Positions 54,195 to 62,689 of a stretch of DNA of 64,000 nucleotides are shown one piece after another; position 1 is the first letter of the stretch; the number at the start of each line of letters is the position of its first letter. The stretch spans positions 248,001 through 312,000 of the forward strand of contig NZ_JAMYJR010000013.1 in the NCBI RefSeq assembly GCF_024137025.1. Direction: 5' to 3'. The DNA is from Paractinoplanes aksuensis (lineage in GTDB: Bacteria > Actinomycetota > Actinomycetes > Mycobacteriales > Micromonosporaceae). The notes under the pieces were generated by a model. That model saw only the letters and a list, made by a program, of their open reading frames with translations. It did no database searches and was not told the DNA's origin. The translations under genes were made by a program, and so were the position numbers.

Positions 54195-54221
54195 CTACCG
54201 AATCCCGTTAAAACACGACAT
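54195..54221 (-). other. Eight-codon leader ORF ending in an amber codon in frame with the precursor
   Basis: GGAGG six bases upstream of ATG 54221 is the strongest ribosome site in this region. The ORF MSCFNGIR ends at TAG (54197-54195). The same frame continues through GAA ACC into the TTG at 54188 and on to the precursor's C-terminus. It may be a regulatory leader peptide coupled to the precursor, a readthrough signal, or the true N-terminus interrupted by mutation. Confidence 0.45.
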
Positions 54222-54533
54222 AGTGAGCCTCCAACCGTACCGGATTCAGGTTGCGGACATGCTGGGAACACGCCGCTGCGCCCCCTCGTAAAACGGGCAG
54301 ATTATCGGATGCGTGACGCCGCACAATCCTTCGGACGGTATTCAATTTTTCCGATCGCGGCCCTTTTTGGGCGCCGCCTGTCGTGACGACGCCGTTGCGA
54401 GCCCGGGCATGACCGGTTCGGGCGGCAGCGGGCGGCGGCCCCGACGCAAAGGTTCAAGCCGTATGGCCGCCGTCGCAGGGGATAGTCTAGTGACAACTGG
54501 GCATGAAGCAAATTGTGTTGTCGGGTAACCGTC
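54222..54533. other. Intergenic region between the WGR gene and the peptide operon
   Basis: About 310 bases of lower GC than the neighbours. It must hold the terminator of the minus-strand WGR gene and the promoter of the peptide/HExxH operon; neither was found with confidence. A 25-codon plus-strand ORF at 54310-54387 and small overlapping frames were considered but not accepted. Confidence 0.5.
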
Positions 54534-55958
54534 TCAGAGGAGGCGGCGGATGTCGCCGTACGTGCGGTAGAAGCCGCCGCGCGTGGCCTCGCGGATGCCG
54601 GTCACCACGTAGCGGCTGCCGCGCTCGCGGATGCCTTTGGGGAACTGGACCTGCCAGTCCTGGTGGTAGCCGGACGAGACCACGCGGATGCGTAGGCGGC
54701 CGCCCTCTTCGACGCACTCGACGACCACGCCGTCGGCCACGTCGTGCACGACCTCGACCGTCGTGGACGGGATCACGGCGGCCATGCGGGGCGGGGCCTT
54801 CACGTCGACCGGCTGGGGGATCGTGCCCGCCACGGCGGCCTGGACGGCCGACTCGCTGGCGTCGATGCAGGACAGCGAGCCGTCGGTGGTGACGATGTAG
54901 AGGCGCTCGTCGTGGTACTGCATCGAGTAGGCCGAGCCGCACCCGGTGGACAACTTCCACAACCGGGTGCCCGAACTGTCGAAGCAATAGATCGACGAGC
55001 TGCTGTCACCGGCGAAGACGTAGCGGCCGCCCTCGGCCGTGGCGCACGAGAAGACCGGGGCGTCGCACTCGTACGTCCGCCGGTGGACGCCGTTCTTGCC
55101 GAGCTGGACCACCTGGCGCCGCCCGGTGCCCGCGTACAGGGAATCGCCCTCTTGCCAGCCGAAGAGCACGTTGCTGGTCCTGGTGTTCCACAGCTCTTGC
55201 CCGGTGCGCCAGTCGTAGCTGGTGACGCCGTTGGAGTGCCCGTGGTGCACGGCCCGGGTGTCGCAGCGGACCATCCACGCGCTGGAGCCGTGGCCCGGGC
55301 GGCGCCAGAGGAACTCGTCCTCGTGGTCGATGGCCGCGATGCCGCCGCCGGAGTCGGAGACGCCGAGCACGCCGTCGTGGATGTCGACCCAGTAGATGTC
55401 GATGTCGGGGGCGATGCGGTAGGCCAGGCGCGGCACCTTGCCCGAGAGGTCGTAGACGTTGCCGTCGTCGCAGCCCGCGTAGATCCAGTCGTCATCGGCG
55501 ACCAGGCACTTGACGCCGTCGGGCAGGCGGAACTGCTGGAGCACCTCGGCCCCGTGGCTCAGCGTGGTGATCAGGCCGCTCTCGTTGCCGACCATGCACA
55601 CGTCGTCGTCGACGAAGATGCCGAAGGCGGGGCTGCCCGACTTGTAGCGCCACAGCATGGGCGCGCGGGTGGTGGCCGTGGAGCGGGTGCTGACGATCTG
55701 GCGGCGCGAGACGGACCGCCGCTCGCGCACGCCCTGGACGGCGGGCGCGTAGCCCTTGCGGACCTTTTCGCCGATCTTCTTGGCCGCCTCGGCCGCGGCC
55801 TTGTCGGTCGTGGTGAACGAGGACTGCTTGACCTGGCCGCGGTCGCCGATGCGTCCATAACGGATCGTCAGGTCGGTGCCGTCGACCGTCACCTCGTAGA
55901 ACTTGTGGGCGCTGCCGGAGTCTTCGGAGAGCTCGAGGTACGTCGTGTCGGCCGGCAT
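54534..55958 (-). CDS. WGR-domain protein with PQQ-like beta-propeller
   Basis: 474 residues from ATG 55958, preceded by AAAGGTGG. The N-terminal WGR domain (YLELSEDSGSAHKFYEVTVD, then IRYGRIGDRGQ) is the DNA- or nucleotide-binding module seen with PARP and MolR-type proteins. A basic linker (~75-100) leads to a PQQ-like propeller of about seven blades with motifs such as VCMVGNESGLITTLS, WIYAGCDDGNVYDLSG, VLFGWQEGDSLYAGTG, RYVFAGDSSSSIYCFDSSG and LYIVTTDGSLSCIDASESAV. No enzymatic residues were recognised. The family is known in actinobacteria but its function is not. It lies just upstream of the peptide operon on the same strand and may be unrelated. Confidence 0.82.
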   Translation of the reverse strand: MPADTTYLELSEDSGSAHKFYEVTVDGTDLTIRYGRIGDRGQVKQSSFTTTDKAAAEAAKKIGEKVRKGYAPAVQGVRERRSVSRRQIVSTRSTATTRAPMLWRYKSGSPAFGIFVDDDVCMVGNESGLITTLSHGAEVLQQFRLPDGVKCLVADDDWIYAGCDDGNVYDLSGKVPRLAYRIAPDIDIYWVDIHDGVLGVSDSGGGIAAIDHEDEFLWRRPGHGSSAWMVRCDTRAVHHGHSNGVTSYDWRTGQELWNTRTSNVLFGWQEGDSLYAGTGRRQVVQLGKNGVHRRTYECDAPVFSCATAEGGRYVFAGDSSSSIYCFDSSGTRLWKLSTGCGSAYSMQYHDERLYIVTTDGSLSCIDASESAVQAAVAGTIPQPVDVKAPPRMAAVIPSTTVEVVHDVADGVVVECVEEGGRLRIRVVSSGYHQDWQVQFPKGIRERGSRYVVTGIREATRGGFYRTYGDIRRLL

Positions 55959-56037
55959 CCCGGGCCACCTTTCGCTTCGGGGCGAGTTGATGGCGCAGAA
56001 GGTAGCGGAGCCCTACGACAATTTTCACGGCGGCCGG

Positions 56038-56066
56038 TTGACAGTGGATGGGAGCGGTCCCAAACT
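56038..56066 (+). promoter_or_regulatory. Promoter with near-perfect CebR-type operator
   Basis: TTGACA (56038-56043) and CAAACT 17 bases later (56061-56066) flank TGGGAGCGGTCCCA (56049-56062), one base different from the perfect CebR-type operator at 32724. The operator fills the spacer. It controls the CBM13/beta-helix gene at 56109. Confidence 0.65.
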
Positions 56067-56108
56067 GCATAGACCAATCTCTATGTGAACGCTAACAGAG
56101 GATCGCTC

Positions 56109-57704
56109 ATGTCCCGACCACGATGGATCGCCGCCCTGGCCGTCTCCGTGCTGGCCACGACCGGTGCGCTCGTCGGATTCACCCGGGCCGAGGCGGCGAC
56201 GGTCAACACCTCCGCCTGGTACGTGCTGGTCAACCGCAACAGCGGCAAGGCGATGGACGTCTACAACCTCGCCACCAACGCGGGCGCGGGCATCGCCCAG
56301 TTCACCCGCAACGACGGCAACTGGCAGCAGTGGCAGTTCGCCGACGCGGGCAGCGGCTACTACAAAATCAAGAGCCGGCACAGCGGACTGGTGCTCGAGC
56401 TGCCCAATGCCAACGACGGCACCCAGTTGATCCAGAACACCGACAACGGCAGCACTCGCCAGCAGTTCACGCTCAAGGATTCGGCCGGCGGATACGTCCG
56501 CCTGCTCAACCGGCACAGCGGCAAGGCCTTGGACGTCTGGGAGTGGTCCACGGCCGACGGCGGAATCGTGTCGCAGTTCGCGGATGCCGACGGCGCCAAT
56601 CAGCAATGGCAGATGGTGCAGGTCGGCAGCGGGGGCGGAACCGGCAGCGGCTGCGGTTCGGGCACGTTCCAGTCGGAGGTGACCGTCAGCGGCAGCACGT
56701 GGACGGCTCGCAATGCCTCCGGCGCCAGCGTTTACAGCGGGACGGACTTCCGCGCGGCCGTGCAGGCCGGCATCGGCAGCCTCACTTCCGGTCGTACGTC
56801 AATTCAGCGAGTCGTCGTGCGGGGCAACGGATCCATCGGCGCCGGCGCCCGGATCTCCCTCGCGTCGTACACCTCGTTGTCGGTGTGCGGAACCATCAAC
56901 GTGACCGGATCGGGCAGCGGAGACTACGCGCCCATTTACGCGCGCGGCGTCAGCAACATCGAGGTGCCCTATCTGAACGTCACCGGCGGGCCGATCTACG
57001 GCATCTTCATGCGCAATGTCAGCAACGTGTGGCTCGGTCAGATCGACATGCGGCTCAGCGGCGGCCTCGGTGTGCGCATCGACAACCGCGGCAACACCGC
57101 GGAATGGACCCGGAACGTCAAAATCGACAACGTGTACGTCTCCGGGGCGTCGTCCCACGCGGTCGAGACGTACGGGGTGGACGGCATCACCATCGGCACG
57201 GTGACCGCCCGCAACGTCGGCGAATCGGGTCTGCTGCTCAACCAGACCATCAACGCCACAGTCGGCACCGTCGACGCGGAAAATGCCGGTTCCGGTACGG
57301 GCTACGCGGCCTTCAGGATGGCCAACCGCAACGGCCGGATCGGCGACTCGTACTCGAACAACATCCGCGTCGGAACGGTGAAGGCCCGGGGCGGCGGCCG
57401 CGGCATCTTCTGCGTCTCGGAGAGCGGCGGCGCCACCATCGACCGCGTCGACATCGCCAACACTGGCAACAATTCCGTCCTCGTCGAGAACTGCTACAAC
57501 GTCGTGATCGCCGGCGTCTCGGGCACGATCAGCGGCGGGGGAGAGGTCCGCATCGCCGCCCGCAGCGAGTTCCCGCCCTCGTCGGGCATCCGTTTCCAGA
57601 ACCTGTCGGTCTCCAACACCAACATCACGTGGAGTCCGTGCCAGGGCAGCAACAACACCATCAGCAACGTGACCCGCACCAATTCGACCCTGACTTGGTG
57701 TTGA
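56109..57704 (+). CDS. Secreted CBM13 (ricin-lectin) and right-handed beta-helix protein
   Basis: 531 residues from ATG 56109, with AGAGGATCGCTC before it; an ATG at 56085 is in frame but without ribosome site. Signal peptide ending AEA. Residues ~32-175 are a ricin-B/CBM13 trefoil with three QxW-type repeats (NWQQWQF, TRQQFTL, NQQWQM) and NRNSGKAMDVYN / NRHSGKALDVW. A Gly/Ser linker is followed by a parallel beta-helix (~185-531) with strands like VTGGPIYGIFMRNVSNVWLG and VETYGVDGITIGTVTARNVG, similar to secreted pectate-lyase-like proteins. Catalytic residues were not identified. The CebR-type site predicts induction with plant-polysaccharide enzymes. Confidence 0.83.
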   Translation: MSRPRWIAALAVSVLATTGALVGFTRAEAATVNTSAWYVLVNRNSGKAMDVYNLATNAGAGIAQFTRNDGNWQQWQFADAGSGYYKIKSRHSGLVLELPNANDGTQLIQNTDNGSTRQQFTLKDSAGGYVRLLNRHSGKALDVWEWSTADGGIVSQFADADGANQQWQMVQVGSGGGTGSGCGSGTFQSEVTVSGSTWTARNASGASVYSGTDFRAAVQAGIGSLTSGRTSIQRVVVRGNGSIGAGARISLASYTSLSVCGTINVTGSGSGDYAPIYARGVSNIEVPYLNVTGGPIYGIFMRNVSNVWLGQIDMRLSGGLGVRIDNRGNTAEWTRNVKIDNVYVSGASSHAVETYGVDGITIGTVTARNVGESGLLLNQTINATVGTVDAENAGSGTGYAAFRMANRNGRIGDSYSNNIRVGTVKARGGGRGIFCVSESGGATIDRVDIANTGNNSVLVENCYNVVIAGVSGTISGGGEVRIAARSEFPPSSGIRFQNLSVSNTNITWSPCQGSNNTISNVTRTNSTLTWC

Positions 57705-57732
57705 CCGGGTCCATCCGGGGAACGTGCCCGGC

Positions 57733-58122
57733 ATGAGCCGATTGTTCAGAGCACTCGGGCAGGCGGCCCTCGGCGGTGTGCTTCTCACCGCGGGGGCCGG
57801 CCACCTGACCACCCAGCGCCAGGAATTCCAGGCCCAGGTCCCGTCCTGGTTCCCGGCCGACCCCGACAAGGTCGTGGTCGTCTCCGGTTTCGCCGAACTG
57901 GCGCTGGGCGCGGCCCTGCTGGCCACCTGGCGGCAGCCGGCCCGTTCTCTGCTGGGCAAGGCTGCTGCTGCTTTCTTCGTGGGCGTCTTTCCGGGCAACA
58001 TCGCCCAATTCGTCGAGCGCAAGGACGGCTTCGGCCTCGACACGGACACCAAACGCGCAGTACGCCTGCTCGGCCAGCCGGTTCTGGTCGCCTGGGCCCT
58101 GTCGGCCACGCGTAGGGGCTGA
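57733..58122 (+). CDS. DoxX-family membrane protein
   Basis: 129 residues from ATG 57733; a GTG at 57724 is alternative. Four hydrophobic segments (ALGGVLLTAGAGHL, VVVVSGFAELALGAALLATW, AAAAFFVGVFPGN, LGQPVLVAWALS) and the GFAELALG motif with a conserved Glu fit DoxX-like small membrane proteins. Function unknown; some members act in sulfur or redox stress. It follows the lectin gene but has its own frame and a 28-base gap. Confidence 0.72.
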   Translation: MSRLFRALGQAALGGVLLTAGAGHLTTQRQEFQAQVPSWFPADPDKVVVVSGFAELALGAALLATWRQPARSLLGKAAAAFFVGVFPGNIAQFVERKDGFGLDTDTKRAVRLLGQPVLVAWALSATRRG

Positions 58123-58199
58123 ATATGCCAACCCTGAGCGTGGACCCAACCGCGGGCTGAGCGAGCGCGAAGTCCTCCCGACAAAGGGGGAGGACCCAA

Positions 58200-59825
58200 A
58201 TGTTCCGCAAACCTGTAGTGGCGGCGGCCGGTGCCGCGGTGATCGCGGTGGCGCTCGCCGGGCTCGGGCCCGCGTCGTCGGTGGCCTCGAGCCACCGGGA
58301 GGCGCCGCTCATCGCCAGTGATCCGGCCGCGGACAACACCGACGTGTACGCGTTCGTCAGTCCCGAACGGCCCGGCTACGTCACGATGATCGCCAACTGG
58401 ATCCCGTTCGAGGAGCCGGACGGCGGGCCGAACTTCTACCCGTTCGCCACCGACGCCGCGTACCGCATCAATGTGGACAGCGACGGCGACGCCAAGCCCG
58501 ACGCCGTGTTCCGCTGGACGTTCAAGAACGTCGACCAGCGCGGCAACAACACGTTCCTCTACAACAACGGCCCGGTCACCTCGCTCGACGACGAGAACCT
58601 GCTGTTCAAGCAGACCTACACGCTCGAGTCGTCGTTCGACGGCCAGCCGTTCAAGACCCGGGTCCAGGACGCCCCGGTGGCGCCGTCCCGGATCGGCGCG
58701 GCCTCGATGCCGGACTACCAGAAGCTGCGCGACCAGTCCACGATCCAGCTCGACGGCGGCTGGAAGCTGTTCGCCGGTCAGGCCGACGACCCGTTCTTCC
58801 TCGATCTGCGGGTCTTCGACCTGCTGTACGGCGGGGATCTGAGCGAGACGGGCCAGGACACCCTGGCCGGCTACAACGTGAACAGCATCGCCATCCAGGT
58901 CCCGTTCAAGGACGTGGCCCTCGGGGGCGACGCCGGACGCAACCCGAACATCGGCATCTGGAGCACGACCGAGCGCAGCCGCTCTCGGGTCTCCGACGGA
59001 CCCGGCCGGGGCGACCGGGTGCAGGTCTCTCGGCTCGGCAACCCGCTGGTCAACGAGGTCGTGGTGCCGGCCGGGCTGAAGGACGCGTTCAACTCGATCT
59101 CGCCCGACCAGGACGCCGGGATCCCGGCCGTGGTCAAGAGGGTCACCGATCCGGAGCTGCCGAAGCTGATCGAGAAGATCTACAACGTCAAAGCGCCGGC
59201 CCCGCCCCGCAACGACCTGGTCGAGATCTTCCTGACCGGCATCACGACCAAGGCCGGCGGGCCGATCAAGGCCGACCTGAACTCGCAGCTCAACAACAAG
59301 GACGTCGACCCGAACCGGTTCCGCCCGTCGGAGATGCTGCGGCTGAACCTGACCGTGCCGGTGACCGCGGATCCCCAGCGGCTCGGCGTGCTTGCCGGTG
59401 ACCTGCAGGGCTTCCCGAACGGCCGCCGGCTGACCGACGACGCGCTGGACATCGCCGTGCAGGCCGTCGAGGGCGCGGCCCAGAGCGGCAAGCTGGTCGA
59501 CGCGCTCGCCGCGGGCGACAACGTGGATGCCAACGACAACGCCTTCAGCGAAACCTTCCCGTACGTTGCCCTGCCCAACCAGGGGGCCGTGAACTCGGGC
59601 CGCGACAAGGCTTCCGCCACTGCACCCGCGGTAGCCGACCGCACGGAGACACCGGATCTGCAGCCGGCTTCCGCGAACAGCATGCTGCCCAACGGCTCCG
59701 CGCTCATCTTCGGAGTCGGCGGCGTGGGCGCGTTGCTCGTCATGCTCACCGTCTGGTGGTTGATGAAACGTCGCCGCCGAACGGCCCCGATCACGTCCAG
59801 CAACGATCCGACGATCCGGTTCTGA
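58200..59825 (+). CDS. DUF4331-family protein with C-terminal membrane anchor
   Basis: 541 residues; GGGGGAGG lies six bases before ATG 58200. Signal peptide (1-~28) then the DUF4331 signature SSHREAPLIASDPAADNTDV, NWIPFEEPDGGPNFYPFA and DAVFRWTFKN. The family is a secreted beta-rich domain of unknown function. A C-terminal membrane helix LIFGVGGVGALLVMLTVWWL followed by KRRRR anchors it. It begins a three-gene operon (gap of one base to the TPR gene, then a GTGA overlap to the NicO gene) that recurs in actinomycetes, suggesting metal handling at the envelope (inference from the NicO partner). Confidence 0.87.
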   Translation: MFRKPVVAAAGAAVIAVALAGLGPASSVASSHREAPLIASDPAADNTDVYAFVSPERPGYVTMIANWIPFEEPDGGPNFYPFATDAAYRINVDSDGDAKPDAVFRWTFKNVDQRGNNTFLYNNGPVTSLDDENLLFKQTYTLESSFDGQPFKTRVQDAPVAPSRIGAASMPDYQKLRDQSTIQLDGGWKLFAGQADDPFFLDLRVFDLLYGGDLSETGQDTLAGYNVNSIAIQVPFKDVALGGDAGRNPNIGIWSTTERSRSRVSDGPGRGDRVQVSRLGNPLVNEVVVPAGLKDAFNSISPDQDAGIPAVVKRVTDPELPKLIEKIYNVKAPAPPRNDLVEIFLTGITTKAGGPIKADLNSQLNNKDVDPNRFRPSEMLRLNLTVPVTADPQRLGVLAGDLQGFPNGRRLTDDALDIAVQAVEGAAQSGKLVDALAAGDNVDANDNAFSETFPYVALPNQGAVNSGRDKASATAPAVADRTETPDLQPASANSMLPNGSALIFGVGGVGALLVMLTVWWLMKRRRRTAPITSSNDPTIRF

Positions 59826-59826
59826 C

Positions 59827-61119
59827 ATGAACCGTCCGGCAAGGGCCGCCCTGACCGTCTCGGTCGCCGCGCTCGCCCTGTTCACTGTCGGCGCTGTGTT
59901 CGGGCTGCGCGAGCAGGCGCAGCCCGGACCACGGGCCACGATGGTGACCCGCGTCGACCAGCGGGCCCAGACCATCGAACGGGCCCAGCAACGCCTGCGT
60001 ACGCTGCCCGGCGACTACCGCACCTGGGCCGAGCTCGGCCTGGCCTACGTCGAGCAGGCCCGCGTCACCGCCGACCCCAGCCGCTACCCGCTGGCCGAGA
60101 CGGCGCTGCGCCGCTCGCTCGCCGTCCGCGACAATCCCGACGCCCACACCGGCCTCGGCGCCCTGGCCAACGCCCGCCACGACTTCGGCGCGGCCAGGAC
60201 CTCCGCGCAGCGGGCGCTCAAGACCAACCCCTTCGACGCGTACGCCTACGGTGTGCTCGCCGACGCCGAGACCCAGCTCGGCCACCCGCAGGCGGCGACC
60301 GACGCCGTGCAGCACATGTTCGACCTGAGGCCCGGCCTGGCCGCGTACGCCCGGGGTTCGTACGACCTGGAACAGCGCGGCCGCCTCACCGAGGCCGACG
60401 ACCTGATGCGCCGCGCCGTGGCCGCCGCGACCGACCCGGCCGACCGCGCGTTCTGCCACCACCAGCTGGGTGACCTGGCCTGGTTCCGCGGCGACCTCAC
60501 CGCGGCGACCGCCGAATACACCGCCGGCCTGGCCGCTGACCCGTCCTACCAGCCACTGCTGCGCGGCCGGGCCCGGATCGCGGCCACCACCGGCCACCTC
60601 GAGGCCGCGATCGCCGACGCCGCCACGGTCGCCGCGCGCACCCCCACCCCCGACACCCTTCTCGAGTACGCCGAGTACCTGCGCCTCGCGGGCCGCAGCG
60701 CCGACCCCCAACTCACCCTGGCCGAGGCCGCCCACAAAATCTTCGAAGCCAACGGCGGCCGCGACGACCTGACCGCCGCCCAGCTCGCCCTGGCCCGCGG
60801 CGACACGTCGAAAGCCGTGATCGCCGCCCAGTCCGAGTGGAAGCGCCGCCCGTTCGCCGAGGTGGCCGACGTCCTGGCCCGATCCCTGCACCGGGCCGGC
60901 CGCGACGACGAAGCCCTGCCGTACGCCCGGAAAGCGGTGGCCTTGAGCCCCAACAACGCCGCCTACACGTTCCACCAGGCCCAGATCGCGCTGGCCCTGG
61001 GCGACCGGCCCGCGGCGCGCACCCTGCTGACCCGAACCCGCGACCTCAACCCGTACTTCTCACCGACCGACGGCCCGACCGCGGCCGGAGCCCTGACCGA
61101 ACTGGAGGCCCAGCCGTGA
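59827..61119 (+). CDS. Membrane-anchored TPR protein
   Basis: 430 residues from ATG 59827. One N-terminal membrane helix (ALTVSVAALALFTVGAVFGL), then an all-helical tetratricopeptide region: YRTWAELGLAYVEQARVTAD, AHTGLGALANARHDFGAA, DAYAYGVLADAETQLGHPQA and ARTLLTRTRDLNPYF. TPR arrays mediate protein contacts, probably outside the membrane next to the DUF4331 protein. Its stop is inside the start of the NicO transporter gene (GTGA), so the two are coupled. Confidence 0.83.
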   Translation: MNRPARAALTVSVAALALFTVGAVFGLREQAQPGPRATMVTRVDQRAQTIERAQQRLRTLPGDYRTWAELGLAYVEQARVTADPSRYPLAETALRRSLAVRDNPDAHTGLGALANARHDFGAARTSAQRALKTNPFDAYAYGVLADAETQLGHPQAATDAVQHMFDLRPGLAAYARGSYDLEQRGRLTEADDLMRRAVAAATDPADRAFCHHQLGDLAWFRGDLTAATAEYTAGLAADPSYQPLLRGRARIAATTGHLEAAIADAATVAARTPTPDTLLEYAEYLRLAGRSADPQLTLAEAAHKIFEANGGRDDLTAAQLALARGDTSKAVIAAQSEWKRRPFAEVADVLARSLHRAGRDDEALPYARKAVALSPNNAAYTFHQAQIALALGDRPAARTLLTRTRDLNPYFSPTDGPTAAGALTELEAQP

Positions 61120-62573
61120 GACGCCTGCTCGTCGTGACCGCGCTCGCCGCCGCCGGTTTCGCCGCCCTACCCGCGGGCCCGGCCGCAGCCCACCCCCTGG
61201 GCAACTTCTCGGTCAACCGCTCGGCCACCCTGACCGTCCACCCCGACCGCATCGACGCCCTGGCCGTGGTCGACCTGGCCGAACTACCTACGCTGCAGGA
61301 CGCCCCGGCCTCCTGCGACGAGGCCGCGGCGGCCCTGACCGTGACGGCCGGCGGCCAGAGCCTGCGCTGGTCGATCCGCGACGCCGCCCTGACGTACGCG
61401 GCCGGGGCGGGCGGCCTGAAGACCAGCCGCCTCGAATGCCGCCTCTCCGCCCCGGCGACGGTGAACGAGCCGACACGCGTCGACGTGACCTACCGCTTCC
61501 GCGACGACCGCATCGGCTGGCGCGAGCTGGTGGCCACCGCTTCCGGCGTACGCCTGGAGGGTTCCCCGCTCCCGTCCGCGAGCCCGACGAACGCCTTGCG
61601 CTCCTACCCCTCGGACCCGCTGACGTCCCCCGCCGACATGCGCTCCGCAACCTTCACCGCCGCCCCCACCACGGACCCCGCCCCCGCACCCGGCCCGGGT
61701 TCGGCCGCAGGGGCCGGGCCGGCGATCGATCGTCCGTCCGGCGTGCTGGCGGGCTTCGAACAGAGGCTCGACAACCTGGTCGGCGGCGCCCGTTTGACCC
61801 CGCTGGTCGGTGTGCTGGCGGTGCTGCTGTCCCTGCTGCTGGGCGCCGCCCACGCCGCCCTCCCCGGCCACGGCAAGACAGTGATGGCCGCCTACCTGGC
61901 CGGAAGCCACGGCCGCCCCCGGGACGCAGTCCTGGTCGGCGCCACGGTGACCTTCACCCACACCGCCGGAGTGATCGCCCTGGGCCTGTTCCTGACCGCG
62001 GTGACCGGAGTCGCCGGCGAGTCCGTGCTGAGCTGGCTGGACCTGACCAGCGGCCTTCTGGTCGCCGCCGTCGGCACCGGCGCCCTCATCTCAGCCCTGC
62101 GCCGCCGCCCCCGCACCCACGAGAAGCCGACCGGCGAGGAGCCCACCCACGCCCACGATCACACCTCCGCCCACGACCACACGCCGCACGATCACTCCGA
62201 CGGTCATGATCACGCCCACGGCCATGCGCACGATCTTGCGCATGGGCACCATCACGGGCCCGGTCGGTGGGGGCTCGCGGGGCTGGGTGTTGCCGGTGGG
62301 CTCGTCCCCAGTCCGTCGGCGCTGATCGTGCTGCTGGGGGCGGCGGCGCTCGGTCGCACGGTGTTCGGGGTGCTGCTCGTCCTGGCCTACGGCTTGGGTA
62401 TGGCCGCGACGCTCACGGCGGCAGGCCTGCTGCTCGTGCGGCTGCGCCACCGCATCGAGGGCCGATGGCGTTTCGCCGCCCGCTGGCGAGCCGTCTCGCC
62501 CCCGGCCACGGCAGCCCTGATCATCGTCGTCGGCGTGGGGCTGGCCGGCCGCGCGCTGGCCGGCGTGGCCTGA
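61116..62573 (+). CDS. NicO-family nickel/cobalt transporter-like protein (RcnA type)
   Basis: 485 residues from GTG 61116, with GGAGG eight bases upstream. Signal-like N-terminus ending PAAAHPLGNFSVN, then an extracytoplasmic beta domain to ~195. Six membrane helices follow with the signature AAHAALPGHGKTVMAAYLAG and VTFTHTAGVIALGLF, both typical of NicO/RcnA proteins. Between helices 3 and 4 is a His/Asp-rich cytoplasmic loop (about residues 340-380, over a dozen His) for metal binding. It probably exports Ni2+ or Co2+. It is the third gene of the DUF4331 operon. Confidence 0.9.
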   Translation: MRRLLVVTALAAAGFAALPAGPAAAHPLGNFSVNRSATLTVHPDRIDALAVVDLAELPTLQDAPASCDEAAAALTVTAGGQSLRWSIRDAALTYAAGAGGLKTSRLECRLSAPATVNEPTRVDVTYRFRDDRIGWRELVATASGVRLEGSPLPSASPTNALRSYPSDPLTSPADMRSATFTAAPTTDPAPAPGPGSAAGAGPAIDRPSGVLAGFEQRLDNLVGGARLTPLVGVLAVLLSLLLGAAHAALPGHGKTVMAAYLAGSHGRPRDAVLVGATVTFTHTAGVIALGLFLTAVTGVAGESVLSWLDLTSGLLVAAVGTGALISALRRRPRTHEKPTGEEPTHAHDHTSAHDHTPHDHSDGHDHAHGHAHDLAHGHHHGPGRWGLAGLGVAGGLVPSPSALIVLLGAAALGRTVFGVLLVLAYGLGMAATLTAAGLLLVRLRHRIEGRWRFAARWRAVSPPATAALIIVVGVGLAGRALAGVA

Positions 62574-62689
62574 GGCGCCGGACCGGCAACAGCGCAGCGT
62601 CGCGATGGCCGCCCGGACCACGGACCGCGCACGAGAACGAGCGGTTGTGGGCGCGGTTCGTGATGAACGCGGCGGATGGGCCGGGTGGG
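62574..62689. other. Gap between convergent transporter and sulfotransferase genes
   Basis: 116 bases with no convincing hairpin or gene; presumably holds weak or Rho-dependent terminators for both convergent genes. Confidence 0.4.

Noticed and set aside
54310..54387. 25-codon plus-strand ORF (MRDAAQSFGRYSIFPIAALF...) as another peptide precursor
   Set aside because: No convincing ribosome site, wrong strand for the HExxH operon, and the C-terminus does not match FxSxx (Phe is sixth from the end).
53964..54533. Search for a classic FxSxx-COOH precursor
   Set aside because: No frame on either strand ends in F-x-S-x-x before a stop; only the VNIGSGPPGRAD peptide was found.
56799..59975. 1058-codon minus-strand open frame
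   Set aside because: Antisense to three convincing plus-strand genes; no motifs, composition typical of GC-rich shadow frames.
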